DNA from: a virus
Strand: one strand, 5' to 3'
Virus record (IMG/VR): IMGVR_UViG_3300021420_000022
Span: 1 to 64,000 of that record
DNA: 64,000 nt
Position numbers and translations under genes: made by a program
Shown: positions 35,906 to 44,188 of the stretch, piece after piece
How positions within the stretch are numbered: the first letter of the stretch is position 1
Layout: each line of letters starts with the position of its first letter
Notes under the pieces: model-generated
Told to the model about the DNA's origin: nothing
What the model saw: only the letters and a program-made list of their open reading frames with translations
Database searches by the model: none

Positions 35906-36254
35906 ACTGTCCTTCCTGTTCTACGAGATCAATTACGTACGGATTTACTACGTCTGACTTTGGTCCAAAGATTCTCAAATCGGTAGCTTTCGAATCGATC
36001 TCCCAACGGAGGCCCGCAAAGAAAAATCTCGGCACCGCGCTATCGTCGATACGCTCGAAGCCCGCGTTCACCGCGTCGGCCTCGCTGAATGCATCGATGA
36101 GCTTTTGAAACACAGCTGGGCTGAGCGTCACGTGATATCTGCCGTCATTGAAGCGCTGAACGTTCTGCGACATCAGATGGCCAACGCCCTGCCGAATCGC
36201 GGCAAGATGAAGAGGGCTCTTTCCGATCTTAATTACTACCATCGAGGACGACAT
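35871..36254 (-). CDS. hypothetical protein, 127 aa
   Basis: Start at 36254 with GAAGGAG upstream; the product begins MSSSMVVIKIGKS. Mixed alpha/beta, soluble; ends EGQYDNFDSRPNQS. Adjacent to small assembly-like genes. No recognised family. Confidence 0.5.
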   Translation of the reverse strand: MSSSMVVIKIGKSPLHLAAIRQGVGHLMSQNVQRFNDGRYHVTLSPAVFQKLIDAFSEADAVNAGFERIDDSAVPRFFFAGLRWEIDSKATDLRIFGPKSDVVNPYVIDLVEQEGQYDNFDSRPNQS

Positions 36255-36256
36255 GG

Positions 36257-36763
36257 TTACTCCTTCGACTGCCCCGCCTTACTGAACCCGATAGCCCGAA
36301 TCATTGCTTCTTTCGCCGCGCCGGTCTTACCGGTCTTCGTAACGCTCTTCGGAACGTTTTTGTGGACTTCACGCATCGCCGCGCCGAGTTTATCCTGCTT
36401 CTTCGATTTGAACGTGACGTTCTTCTTCAAGCTCTGGACTTTGAGTTTCTTCCCGCCCGGCATAGTCTTCGGGGCCTTGCCAGTCAGAACTGCGGGCGAC
36501 GGGAGGACGATCTCGTCCTTGTGCATCTTGTAAAGGCCGGTCTTTTTGATCAGGCCGCCCTTCTTCATGCTGCCGAGTACGGCCAGCTCGTTGCGCTTGT
36601 TGAAATCGCCTTGCTTCAGTTCTTTAGTTTGATCCATGCCTTTCGATTCCGCCTTACCTTGCGCAGCGATATAGTCGCGCTTCTCAGCGGCATCCGGAAT
36701 GTGCGCGGCGGTAACCCCTCGCGTTTTGGAGAGATCGGCTTTTTCTTGCTCGGTAGCTGGCAT
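36257..36763 (-). CDS. Lys-rich hypothetical protein, 168 aa
   Basis: Strongly basic. The centre reads MKKGGLIKKTGLYKMHKDEIVLP, a short motif seen in several phage structural-region proteins. The rest is Lys/Ser/Thr-rich and probably disordered. Possibly DNA- or virion-associated. SD TTGGAG. Confidence 0.5.
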   Translation of the reverse strand: MPATEQEKADLSKTRGVTAAHIPDAAEKRDYIAAQGKAESKGMDQTKELKQGDFNKRNELAVLGSMKKGGLIKKTGLYKMHKDEIVLPSPAVLTGKAPKTMPGGKKLKVQSLKKNVTFKSKKQDKLGAAMREVHKNVPKSVTKTGKTGAAKEAMIRAIGFSKAGQSKE

Positions 36764-36782
36764 GTTAGAGCTCCAATCGAAA

Positions 36783-37073
36783 TTACTGCATCAACGGAAT
36801 CCACCACGTGGTTCCGCCCAAAATTATCTTTGCGAAATTAACTACAGTGCGCGGCGTTGTAGGTCCACCACCGGTTCCCTTCTGCGGTGCGCTCACAGTC
36901 TGGTTAGCGCCGTTGCCTACGCCTTGCACGCCGCACAGCACGGTCAGATTCCCGAGCGACGAGCCGATGTAGAGTTGCTCTTCGTCGGTTGCGAAGTACA
37001 GCTCCCCGAGGGCCAAGGCGGGAATATGGGCCTTAGCCCCTCGGAGAACTTGCAATGTCAAATTGCGAGCCAT
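36783..37073 (-). CDS. fibre-like protein with tropism-determinant-type N-terminus, 96 aa
   Basis: Residues 5-38 (LTLQVLRGAKAHIPALALGELYFATDEEQLYIG) match the short repeat found at the N-terminus of phage tropism-determinant and fibre proteins (R-G-x... L-x-x-GE-l-x-x-T-D-x-x-x-l-y-x-G). The remainder is Gly/Thr-rich. TGATG-coupled to the similar gene 37073-37582, so both may form one appendage. Confidence 0.6.
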   Translation of the reverse strand: MARNLTLQVLRGAKAHIPALALGELYFATDEEQLYIGSSLGNLTVLCGVQGVGNGANQTVSAPQKGTGGGPTTPRTVVNFAKIILGGTTWWIPLMQ

Positions 37074-37582
37074 CAGAACGTCCCTGCGTCGATAAGTGTT
37101 AACGACGACCCTGCCGCTATAGTAGCCGGAAGTTGCGTCTCTGCTAAAAACCCAGAGATGTCTGCAAAACTCGGTTGAGCCAAATGTTGAACCCCATCTG
37201 AGCTTATGTAAGTCACAAACTCATGAACGACCGGCGCGCCCAACCATTGAACGTCCGTCATTGCGGGGTTTTGAGGTGTCACGGTGGCGATTGTGGTCCA
37301 ATTCGCCGAGTTACTGGCCGGAAACGCCGTCAAAATGTAGGTTACACCATTGCTAGCGGAGACCGCGATATCACCGACGTTGGCCGCTAAACCGGTCAAC
37401 GCGGCGGGGTTCGCCACGTTAAAGACCGTATGTTTCTGTCCAAGTCGCTGAAAAGCTGTTCCGGTATCAATGAAAAGTTCGTTACTGTCCGTAGTCCACG
37501 CCAAAATGCCCGGCTGACCAGTGCTAGAGGGCAAGTTAGCGAGAAGACCGCGATACAGGGCCATCTTTACGTTGAGAGGCAT
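37073..37582 (-). CDS. fibre-like protein with tropism-determinant-type N-terminus, 169 aa
   Basis: Starts VKMALYRGLLANLPSSTGQPG then ILAWTTDSNELFIDTG, the same motif as its downstream neighbour. The C-terminus ends SSLTLIDAGTF, echoed by VDLGTF at the end of the upstream 44-aa gene. Likely a short tail appendage. Overlap TGATG on both sides. Confidence 0.6.
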   Translation of the reverse strand: MPLNVKMALYRGLLANLPSSTGQPGILAWTTDSNELFIDTGTAFQRLGQKHTVFNVANPAALTGLAANVGDIAVSASNGVTYILTAFPASNSANWTTIATVTPQNPAMTDVQWLGAPVVHEFVTYISSDGVQHLAQPSFADISGFLAETQLPATIAAGSSLTLIDAGTF

Positions 37583-37716
37583 CAGAATGTACCCAAGTCA
37601 ACGAAAATTGGCCGATGAGCTCTCTCGACAAACAGGTCGATGAACCATTGCAACGAGTTCAGGACGTTATCTGTGCGATAGATGTCATCTGCTTCAAAGG
37701 AAAATAGTCTGCTCAT
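37582..37716 (-). CDS. small protein, 44 aa
   Basis: ATG 37716, TGA overlapping the next start. The product begins MSRLFSFEADDIYR and ends PIFVDLGTF; the last residues resemble the ends of the fibre-like neighbour. It has no clear SD, lies just after a hairpin, and is probably translated only weakly. No family recognised. Confidence 0.45.
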   Translation of the reverse strand: MSRLFSFEADDIYRTDNVLNSLQWFIDLFVERAHRPIFVDLGTF

Positions 37717-37734
37717 CGTATTTAAAATTGAGAA

Positions 37735-37757
37735 GCTCGGAATTTTTAGTTCCGAGC
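37735..37757 (-). terminator. intrinsic-terminator-like hairpin
   Basis: GCTCGGAA at 37735-37742 and TTCCGAGC at 37750-37757 form a perfect 8-bp stem around a 7-nt loop, 16 nt after the stop of gene 37773-39170. On the minus strand it is followed by CTTCTCAATTTTAAAT, moderately U-rich. Confidence 0.55.
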
Positions 37758-37772
37758 CTCACAAATCTCAAA

Positions 37773-39170
37773 TTAGTCCTCGAAAGCAATACGAGGATTC
37801 GATGGGGCCGCCGGAGGTGCCGGAGGAACGTTAGGCGGCGAGTCCGGTAGGTTCAACAGAATGATTTCAACTTGAACATTCTGCCAAACAACTGAGCCGT
37901 CCGTCGTGTTTCCGTTCAAAACTGTCGAAAACGGTGGACGTACCGATCCGGAAATGCCCGAAGTCTTCACCAGCTGGAAATTCAGTCCGTCAAATATAAT
38001 CTGACCAGCGGTATACTTCGTATTTGGCGTCCAAAGTCCAGCAAACGGGCTGGCGAGCATCATGACGACGGAATCTGTGTCCAACGTCACTGCGCCAGTG
38101 CGAGCCAGAGCTCGACCATTCAGGTCTACGCCTGTCGTAATCGTGATAGACGCCTGCGCGAGGATGTTTCCGGCGAACTGGGTGTTCGTTCCGAATGTAG
38201 CGGAACTCCCAACGATCCAGAAAACGTTATTCGCTTGCGCTCCGCCAACCAAAACGACCGCGCTGTTGTTCGTCGCGGTAGTAAGGGTGGAACCGATCTG
38301 GAAAATCCAGACCGCGTTCGGATTTCCTTGAGCGTCGAGGGTCAACTGACCTGTGATCGCCAAAGAACTTGCGGAATTATAGACGCCCGGGGCCAGTCGC
38401 TGACCGCCGATGTCACCAGACAAGGTAACAGCGCCGGTGCGCGACATACCGTCAGCAAAAGCATTAGTCAATGCGTTCTGCGCGGCAGCGGCAACGAAGT
38501 CACCGGGATGGAAAACGCCCGAGATCGATGCCGGGAAACCAAATCCGGTGATCGACGTGCCGGGGAAAACGCCAACGTCGCCATTTACGACGGTAGCGCC
38601 CGTGTTCGTGACGGTCGATCCGGCCAAAACACCGAAGCTAGCCAACGCTGACATAGTCAACGGCGCGGGAGTTGGGGCAAACGGAACAGCCGGAGTGAAG
38701 ACCTCGACTGAGTCCTTGCTCTCAACACCATTCAAAACAGTTGTTATTTCGTAGACATACGCTTGCCCGGGGACAACCGTGCTGTCGTAGAAATACGGAT
38801 TGAGCTGAGCCAAAGCGCTACTGCCTGTTTCAGCGGCACCGCTAGGATTCGTTACGGTAATCGACGTGGCCGTAGAAGAAATAACCTTAAACGAACCGTT
38901 GTTTACCGAGTTAGAACAACCAGAAATCGTGATAAGCAAACCGACGTAAGCGTCATCTGACGCGCCGTTCGGAATCGTACCGTTGTAGGTTGTCTGCGAG
39001 CCGTTCAGGACCGCGTTAACCGAGGCCAACGAGAACGGCGGAAGCTGTGTTATCAAGGATGCGTTCAACGGAGTCGCTGACTCGTTGCCTGACGCTGTAC
39101 CTCGATAAATATTCCAGCCGGAGACCGGAGTTACGCTCGGGTCCCAAGTTAGAATGATCTCATTTTGCAT
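37773..39170 (-). CDS. Fn3-like plus ice-binding-like (DUF3494) adhesin, 465 aa
   Basis: Residues 1-165 are Fn3-like repeats (LTWDPSVTPVSGWNIYRGTA; then QAYVYEITTVLNGVES). Residues about 171-375 are a clear DUF3494 domain: FGVLAGSTVTNTGATVVNGDVG, PGVYNSASSLAITGQLTLDA, WIFQIGSTLTTATN, then FWIVGSSATFGTNTQFAGNI and GRALARTGAVTLDTDSV. The family includes ice-binding proteins and bacterial surface adhesins. C-terminus Pro-rich. No signal peptide, so probably virion-borne. SD AAAGGAG. Confidence 0.85.
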   Translation of the reverse strand: MQNEIILTWDPSVTPVSGWNIYRGTASGNESATPLNASLITQLPPFSLASVNAVLNGSQTTYNGTIPNGASDDAYVGLLITISGCSNSVNNGSFKVISSTATSITVTNPSGAAETGSSALAQLNPYFYDSTVVPGQAYVYEITTVLNGVESKDSVEVFTPAVPFAPTPAPLTMSALASFGVLAGSTVTNTGATVVNGDVGVFPGTSITGFGFPASISGVFHPGDFVAAAAQNALTNAFADGMSRTGAVTLSGDIGGQRLAPGVYNSASSLAITGQLTLDAQGNPNAVWIFQIGSTLTTATNNSAVVLVGGAQANNVFWIVGSSATFGTNTQFAGNILAQASITITTGVDLNGRALARTGAVTLDTDSVVMMLASPFAGLWTPNTKYTAGQIIFDGLNFQLVKTSGISGSVRPPFSTVLNGNTTDGSVVWQNVQVEIILLNLPDSPPNVPPAPPAAPSNPRIAFED

Positions 39171-39204
39171 CTTATGTCTCCTTTGAATAGGGCCTCTTTC
39201 GTGA

Positions 39205-39228
39205 AAGGTGTCTTCTTTAAGACACCTT
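39205..39228. other. 10-bp perfect hairpin plus 13-nt A/T tract in leader
   Basis: AAGGTGTCTT at 39205-39214 pairs with AAGACACCTT at 39219-39228, loop CTTT. A run of 13 A (39235-39247; T on the minus strand) lies just upstream in the minus-strand direction and is bracketed by CCTCTG/CGGAGG. The T-run comes before, not after, the hairpin on that strand, so a simple terminator for gene 39373 is unlikely. The rest of 39171-39372 shows no gene. Confidence 0.6.
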
Positions 39229-39372
39229 CCTCCGAAAAAAAAAAAAATCAGAGGTCTTACTTAATGCCACTTACTTGTAACGCCTGACCGATGCGTTCGC
39301 CTGACTGATGCGAAAAGTAAATGATTCTTTTCAAAGGAGCCACTGCTTCTCAAATCATGATGCGAAAACAAA

Positions 39373-40101
39373 TTATTGCTCTAAAGCTTTTAAGTTCGAT
39401 CCCTGAACAGGATATGAATCCATCGGCAATGTGTACATCTTGCCGTCCTGATCGAGGTGAACTGGAAGAACTCCTCCGTGCGCCAGAATCTTAAATCCGG
39501 CGTCGGTTACTTTCTTACAAAAATACAAGTCGTCGGTGCCTTCACGATGACCGAGAGACATATCCTCAGTGCCAACTCTGATCGTTTGATCGATTGGCGT
39601 CTCGTGTGGCTCAAAAAACCAAGGCTGCGAGATAGATTTGAACACTTCCGTCTTAATCATCGTGCATCCGAGCCCCAATCCTTGGCACTCGAACACATCG
39701 CCAATCTTCCACTGCCAGAAAGGTCCTCCGCCTATTTCCTTAAAGACTAACGGGCTCGGCATATCCTCTTTCGTGCAATAGATGCCGCCACAAATCATCG
39801 CGTTCAAATTGTTTGCTAACTGAAAGTGCAAATACTTGAGAGCAAAATTCGGGCAACAAGTATCGTCATCGATGAAACACAGGTACTCAAAACCCGCCGA
39901 AATCGCTTTCTCGACAACCTTGGTTCGATTGTCTGCGCGATCTACGCCAACCGGCTTGGGGTTGTTTTTATCACTGACCGCAACGATCCAGCCTATGTTC
40001 ATACCTACTGGACCATTAATCGAAAGCATTGGCAGCGTCAAGCTCCAACGAATATCTGTTTTTCTACCACTGCTTATAATGCCTACTGCCAATCCTGCCA
40101 T
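39373..40101 (-). CDS. glycosyltransferase, GT-A fold (family 2-like), 242 aa
   Basis: ATG at 40101 with TAGGTG upstream; a GTG two codons earlier is an alternative. After residue 60 comes the nucleotide-sugar motif LCFIDDDTCCPN (DxD-like) and further GT-A features (GLGLGCTMIKTEVFKSI; GTDDLYFCKKVTDAGFKI). It resembles glycosyltransferases that modify host surface glycans or virion proteins. Lies between a fibre gene and an adhesin gene, so modification of appendages is one possibility. Confidence 0.7.
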   Translation of the reverse strand: MAGLAVGIISSGRKTDIRWSLTLPMLSINGPVGMNIGWIVAVSDKNNPKPVGVDRADNRTKVVEKAISAGFEYLCFIDDDTCCPNFALKYLHFQLANNLNAMICGGIYCTKEDMPSPLVFKEIGGGPFWQWKIGDVFECQGLGLGCTMIKTEVFKSISQPWFFEPHETPIDQTIRVGTEDMSLGHREGTDDLYFCKKVTDAGFKILAHGGVLPVHLDQDGKMYTLPMDSYPVQGSNLKALEQ

Positions 40102-40111
40102 AATCACCTAC

Positions 40112-42661
40112 TCAGACAAAGAAGACTCCGCCAGTAACTGCGACAGCGGTGGTTCCGTTCTCTACCGTCGTAGCTGCGAATCCGATTCCTGTAGAAAAGT
40201 TCATTAAAGCAAAAGCACCGATAGGTATGGTTAACGTCGCTGAAGCTGGGATTGCAAACGCCATGACGACCGCTGTCGTCCCCAAAACTGGTGTGCCCGA
40301 CGTATTAAAAAATTCAGCAAACGTAACTGCGGCTGCGCTGTTCGTTAATACCACGCCGTACAAGTTCCCCGCTGTCGCTTTCAAATTAACAGCCGCGCCG
40401 CTGGCGTTTACAAATTTTGGAGTACAAGCTGCCGCCGCTGGAGACGCGGGAGCATGCTCTGTCCATACGGCATTCGTTGACGCTGCGCCCGTATTGATCG
40501 CCGAGTCCAACGTCGCTGCTGCGTTGCCAACAATCCCAACGAGCTGCGTGCCAGCTGCCGCCGTATTCATGACGTGCGAGCCGACGAGGGGCTGGACAAC
40601 CAACGATGTATCTGTCGCTGCCGCCGCAACTGACGCGGCCTTGACAGTCAGTACTGTAAAATTCGTGCCGCCTGCGACAGAGCCGCCACCAACCATCAGA
40701 CCGTTGGTCGGAACTGCTGAGCCATTAGCCTGATCGAGCGTTGCTGCTGCGTTGCCGACTATGCCGACAAGTTGTGTACCTGCAGCCGCCGTGTTCATCA
40801 CGTGACTGCCGACTAGGGGCATCACTACGAGCGCGGTATCTGTGGCCGCTGCCGCTGTGGACGCCGCTTTAACGGTCAGGACAGTAAAGTTTGTGCCGCC
40901 CGCAACAGAACCTCCACCAACCATTAACCCGTTGGTGGGGACTGCGGAACCGTTCGCCTGATCTAAGGTCGCGTTCGCGTTGCCGGTGATACCGACTTTC
41001 TGAACGCCCGCCGCTGCGGTAACTGTAGCTGTGCCTGCGACCGACGACAAATCCGTTTTCAGTGCGGTCGTTCCGACAATCACTCCAGCTTTCGTCGTGC
41101 CGTCAGTGATCGATGCAAAAAGTCCGTTCGTGACAGAACTCGTGACGCCGAGGACACCGACGACGTTCACATCCTGAACGCCAGCGGCTGTCGTCGTCTG
41201 ATTACTGCGCGCCCGAGTTCCGGCAACGTAAATATCTGAACTGGTGCCGATGACAACGCCGGTCGGCGCTGTGCCGAATGACTGCGGAGTTCCGAGAACT
41301 GTGGACGCAACCTGAGTCAGGTTGTCAACCCACGGGCTCGTCGACTGTGTGACCGCTACCGTGCCGGTGATCGTCGTCGACGTTAAAGACACAACCCAAG
41401 GTGAAGTACTCTGCGTAACTGCTAAGGTCGCGTTCCCAACTGTAACCGTGCCACCAATCGTGACTGTGGATTCGCACGCGGCAGCTTGGGCGATGACGCC
41501 CACTGCAACTGTGCCAGTGCCTGAAATAACCGTACTCAAACGGACACGAAATTGAACCCAGCCTGAGACATCAAAACTATAGCCTTGATTAACGCTCTGC
41601 TGTAGCGTGTACGTCGAACCACTAACAAAAGATTGTTCTTGAGCGCCCTGAATCGGATACCAGTTAGTGCCTGCGACCGTGTCACTAACTTCAAAAGTGA
41701 CTACGCCGCCCGTGATCGTCGTGCCTTGGTTCAGGCTAACCGCTACAGTGTTATAACCGATGACCGTCAAAGCCAACGCGGTATTTACCGTGGTCGCGGA
41801 AGTCCATGACGCGGTCGTTTCGGCAAGTTGACCGCCAATGACTGGCCATCCTGCAGTAACTGCGGCTGCGGTGCCCTGATTCGCTGTAAGCGAACCAGAA
41901 TCAACTATGACGTGCTGCGGAGCCGTGAAACTAATAACCCACGGCGAAGTCTGCTGCGTAACACCGACGTTTGCTGCAATACTAACCGGTTGCGTTGCCT
42001 GAAAGAATGTGCCGGTGACCGCTATCGAAGCATTCGATACGTCCACCAAAAGATTCTGAGAAGGATCAACCTTAAGCGCACGAATTTTTGAGTTGACGCT
42101 GTCCCAGCCGCTGGCGAGCGTGCCCGTGGGGGTTGCCCCGGAGGCCGCGTTGTCTGCGTACTGAACTCCACCGCCGCCACCGCTATCAACGATGACGTGC
42201 TGGGGCGCTTGAAAGCTGACGACCCACGGAACAGTTCCCTGCGTAACGCTACCACCACCGCCACTGCCACCTGAGCCCTGCGGCATCGAGGAGGCGATAG
42301 AAGCGTAGACGTTAAAGGAGGTTCCGCCAACGAACGACGTGCAGTTCAGCCGGTATTGGCCGGTTGCCGAGCACGGGAAGTAGGTGACCGGACTCGTTAA
42401 CGGGGTCCACGTCCCGACAGTTTGAAACTGCGGCGTGCCGGAGAAAGTGATCGGAGACCACTCTAGATTGATCGCTAGGCCGGTAAAGACGCCAACAATA
42501 TCTGTGATCGCGAGCTCGAAGACCGCCGGATACAACTGACCGGGGTAATTGTTCTCTCCTGCCGAGTCGTGCGCGAATGTTGTTGCACTTGCACCGACGC
42601 CCGTCGAGGAAATTACCAGAATTGGATCGGCGTTGCCGGGAATCTGAACGATGCCTGACAT
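40112..42661 (-). CDS. long repetitive tail-fibre-like protein, 849 aa
   Basis: Beta-rich, Val/Thr/Ala/Gly-rich throughout. Repeated short motifs (VTQSTSPWVVSL, QAPQHVIVDSG) occur in the first half, then a 76-aa unit in tandem (NATLDQANGSAVPTNG ... AGTQLVGIVG). The N-terminal 130 residues are a distinct beta-domain, followed by a Gly-rich linker (QGSGGSGGGG). C-terminus FMNFSTGIGFAATTVENGTT-like end. No signal peptide: likely a virion fibre. SD GGGGAAG. Confidence 0.65.
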   Translation of the reverse strand: MSGIVQIPGNADPILVISSTGVGASATTFAHDSAGENNYPGQLYPAVFELAITDIVGVFTGLAINLEWSPITFSGTPQFQTVGTWTPLTSPVTYFPCSATGQYRLNCTSFVGGTSFNVYASIASSMPQGSGGSGGGGSVTQGTVPWVVSFQAPQHVIVDSGGGGGVQYADNAASGATPTGTLASGWDSVNSKIRALKVDPSQNLLVDVSNASIAVTGTFFQATQPVSIAANVGVTQQTSPWVISFTAPQHVIVDSGSLTANQGTAAAVTAGWPVIGGQLAETTASWTSATTVNTALALTVIGYNTVAVSLNQGTTITGGVVTFEVSDTVAGTNWYPIQGAQEQSFVSGSTYTLQQSVNQGYSFDVSGWVQFRVRLSTVISGTGTVAVGVIAQAAACESTVTIGGTVTVGNATLAVTQSTSPWVVSLTSTTITGTVAVTQSTSPWVDNLTQVASTVLGTPQSFGTAPTGVVIGTSSDIYVAGTRARSNQTTTAAGVQDVNVVGVLGVTSSVTNGLFASITDGTTKAGVIVGTTALKTDLSSVAGTATVTAAAGVQKVGITGNANATLDQANGSAVPTNGLMVGGGSVAGGTNFTVLTVKAASTAAAATDTALVVMPLVGSHVMNTAAAGTQLVGIVGNAAATLDQANGSAVPTNGLMVGGGSVAGGTNFTVLTVKAASVAAAATDTSLVVQPLVGSHVMNTAAAGTQLVGIVGNAAATLDSAINTGAASTNAVWTEHAPASPAAAACTPKFVNASGAAVNLKATAGNLYGVVLTNSAAAVTFAEFFNTSGTPVLGTTAVVMAFAIPASATLTIPIGAFALMNFSTGIGFAATTVENGTTAVAVTGGVFFV
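40521..40976 (-). repeat. 228-bp tandem repeat inside the fibre gene, two units plus partial
   Basis: Unit boundaries at 40521, 40749 and 40977 are exactly 228 bp apart (76 codons), marked by the same string GCGTTGCC. The protein units are nearly identical; DNA differs mainly at third positions, so the copies are diverged by synonymous change rather than freshly duplicated. Such units set fibre length. Confidence 0.75.
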
Positions 42662-42664
42662 CGC

Positions 42665-42916
42665 TCACTTCCCCGCTAACTTAGCCCGTAGCGTACTCGC
42701 GTCGTAATGAATCATGTCCCGAAAAACTCGGGCGTCGTGCCGGATCATGATCTCGCTCTTGTTGACCATCTCATCGAGATGAATGATGACCATTTTCCGA
42801 AGAGCTTGCGCATCTGCCGTCAACGGTAAAAACTTGAACACATTGAACTGACGAACTACGAAGCCGGAAATAAAGAATCCCAGCGCCCCAATCGAGGCCA
42901 TGATGTAGGGGAACAT
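42665..42916 (-). CDS. small membrane protein, 83 aa
   Basis: Start at ATG 42916 (MFPYIMASIGALGFFISGF); a GTG two codons upstream overlaps the previous stop and is an alternative. One N-terminal TM (residues 3-22), then a helical cytoplasmic or periplasmic region of charged residues. Holin-accessory or anchor role possible. No known family. Confidence 0.5.
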   Translation of the reverse strand: MFPYIMASIGALGFFISGFVVRQFNVFKFLPLTADAQALRKMVIIHLDEMVNKSEIMIRHDARVFRDMIHYDASTLRAKLAGK

Positions 42917-42918
42917 GA

Positions 42919-43170
42919 TCACCCAATTGTTTCTTTGTATTCGTCCAGAACGCCAAGCATAAAATTCAGGGCGTCTTCGCGATTCGAGATCGAGACCCGA
43001 ACCAGTTTAATGATTGCTTCCCTCAAATCTGCTTCGGTAGGAAAGACAACGTGGAGTCGATGCGCTGGACAAAAAGCGCCGTCGATCAAGAGCTCTACCT
43101 TCGACCCCAGAAATTTGTTGAGCGTTATTGCGCGGTCAGGATATTCCGCGATGCGGCTGTCTTTGATCAT
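42919..43170 (-). CDS. hypothetical protein, 83 aa
   Basis: Start at 43170 (MIKDSRIAEYPDRAI), in an ATGA overlap with the upstream gene and after GGAG; a longer frame to 43251 is open but lacks SD. Mixed alpha/beta (VELLIDGAF; then FPTEADLREAIIKLVRV). No recognised motif. Confidence 0.5.
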   Translation of the reverse strand: MIKDSRIAEYPDRAITLNKFLGSKVELLIDGAFCPAHRLHVVFPTEADLREAIIKLVRVSISNREDALNFMLGVLDEYKETIG

Positions 43171-43445
43171 TTGACGAGCTCCGCGAGCGCCGCTTTCTTC
43201 TCGTCGAAAGCTTGCGTCCGTGTGGTCAACTCTACTTTCGCCGCGTTCCAATCTTCTTCGATTTGAGCGATGCGATCTTTCGCCGTATTGAGCGCCGCTT
43301 CAGCGTCGACGAAATTCTTAGACGCGATCAGCATCGGATGAACGGTGGCTCCGATTACGACGGCTTCAGCGACTTTAGAGACGGGACTTGAGGATCGAAA
43401 TCCAGCGATAAGACTCTCGACTGCGTCAGATGCGACTGCTGACAT
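43167..43445 (-). CDS. small helical protein, 92 aa
   Basis: Start at 43445 (MSAVASDAVESL) because AGGAGGCAGC precedes the ATG; the longer frame to 43574 would run through the metalloprotease end. Helical with a long coiled-coil-like second half (AEAALNTAKDRIAQIEEDWNAAKVEL). Role unknown. Confidence 0.5.
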   Translation of the reverse strand: MSAVASDAVESLIAGFRSSSPVSKVAEAVVIGATVHPMLIASKNFVDAEAALNTAKDRIAQIEEDWNAAKVELTTRTQAFDEKKAALAELVK

Positions 43446-43459
43446 GCTGCCTCCTAACT

Positions 43460-43780
43460 TCAGAAAAATTGTCGTCCGTATTTCGTTTGTGCTGCTTTGA
43501 AAAAGCACTTGTAAAATTTGTCGCCGTGACCATGCGATCCGGAAACCAAATGTGCGATCTCGTGAATCAAACACGCGCCGGTTAGAGTGCGCGAAAATAT
43601 CATGCCATTGTGCATGCGCATTGTCGCGCCTTCGGAGCCATACCTGTTGCCGTACGGGCGGACCCAGCCAAGGTCTTTCTTCATGCGCTTAAAGCGAAGG
43701 CGAATGCGTCTTGGCGGAGTCCAGTGAAATGCTTTCTTGCAAATCTCGTCACACAAGCCCCGAAGTTCGTTGTTTTTCAT
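43460..43780 (-). CDS. HExxH zinc metallopeptidase, 106 aa
   Basis: Active-site motif TGACLIHEIAHLVSGSHGHGDKFYKCF (residues about 68-94) has HEIAH plus further His residues suited to zinc, with a SprT-like layout. Basic N-terminal half. No signal peptide, unlike 50043-50462. ATG 43780 overlaps the upstream zinc-finger gene by 32 bp. Function in the phage cycle unknown. Confidence 0.7.
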   Translation of the reverse strand: MKNNELRGLCDEICKKAFHWTPPRRIRLRFKRMKKDLGWVRPYGNRYGSEGATMRMHNGMIFSRTLTGACLIHEIAHLVSGSHGHGDKFYKCFFKAAQTKYGRQFF

Positions 43781-43904
43781 TAGGCCGCCTCGGGTGCGCG
43801 CCAGCGGCGCAATACTTCACGTGACGCTTGCAAGCCGACCAGTGCGGGAAATCTGTGCGCCCGCAATGCGGACACTTGGGCGCGATGGGCTGCGGAGGAG
43901 TCAT
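43749..43904 (-). CDS. tiny zinc-finger protein, 51 aa
   Basis: ATG at 43904 in a TAATG overlap with the holin-like gene; stop TGA at 43749-43751. The core KCPHCGRTDFPHWSACKRHVKYC (residues 10-32) has C-x2-C and C-x2-H-x3-C, a plausible zinc finger. Small size and coupling suggest a regulatory or binding role. The 3' end overlaps the metalloprotease gene. Confidence 0.6.
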   Translation of the reverse strand: MTPPQPIAPKCPHCGRTDFPHWSACKRHVKYCAAGAHPRRPNEKQRTSGLV

Positions 43905-44131
43905 TAAGCGCCGGGATTTTTCCCAAACATCGTTGAGAATTTATTCACTCCGTACGGACCGAGAATAAATGTCGACGCCCCGCCCATCACAGTTACGTCG
44001 GGCATCGTATGAGTCGGCCAATACGAATGCATCATTAACGATATCACTGCGCCAGCGTGGATGTACGTCAAAATCCGAGCGGAAGAGATCGAGCCGTCCG
44101 TCTCGCTAAACATATTTTTTAGAAAACCCAT
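43904..44131 (-). CDS. holin-like two-TM protein, copy 2, 75 aa
   Basis: Paralogue of 22620-22844: same order (MG--K-MFSETDGSISSARILTYIHAG, then GGASTFILGPYGVNKFSTMFGK). Two hydrophobic segments and a conserved charged end. SD GGGGAG. Two divergent copies 21 kb apart could be a holin/antiholin pair or have separate timing. Confidence 0.6.
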   Translation of the reverse strand: MGFLKNMFSETDGSISSARILTYIHAGAVISLMMHSYWPTHTMPDVTVMGGASTFILGPYGVNKFSTMFGKNPGA

Positions 44132-44188
44132 AGCGAACTCCCCGAAGCACGTATCGGATAAGGTGTCGACACGGTCGTCACTTCTGAA

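Noticed and set aside
36783-37582. Diversity-generating retroelement, because of tropism-determinant-like N-termini
   Set aside because: No reverse transcriptase or template/variable repeat pair is visible in the window.
39205-39247. Intrinsic terminator from hairpin plus poly-A/T
   Set aside because: The T-run is upstream of the hairpin on the minus strand; on the plus strand it is an A-run, so the geometry is wrong in both directions.
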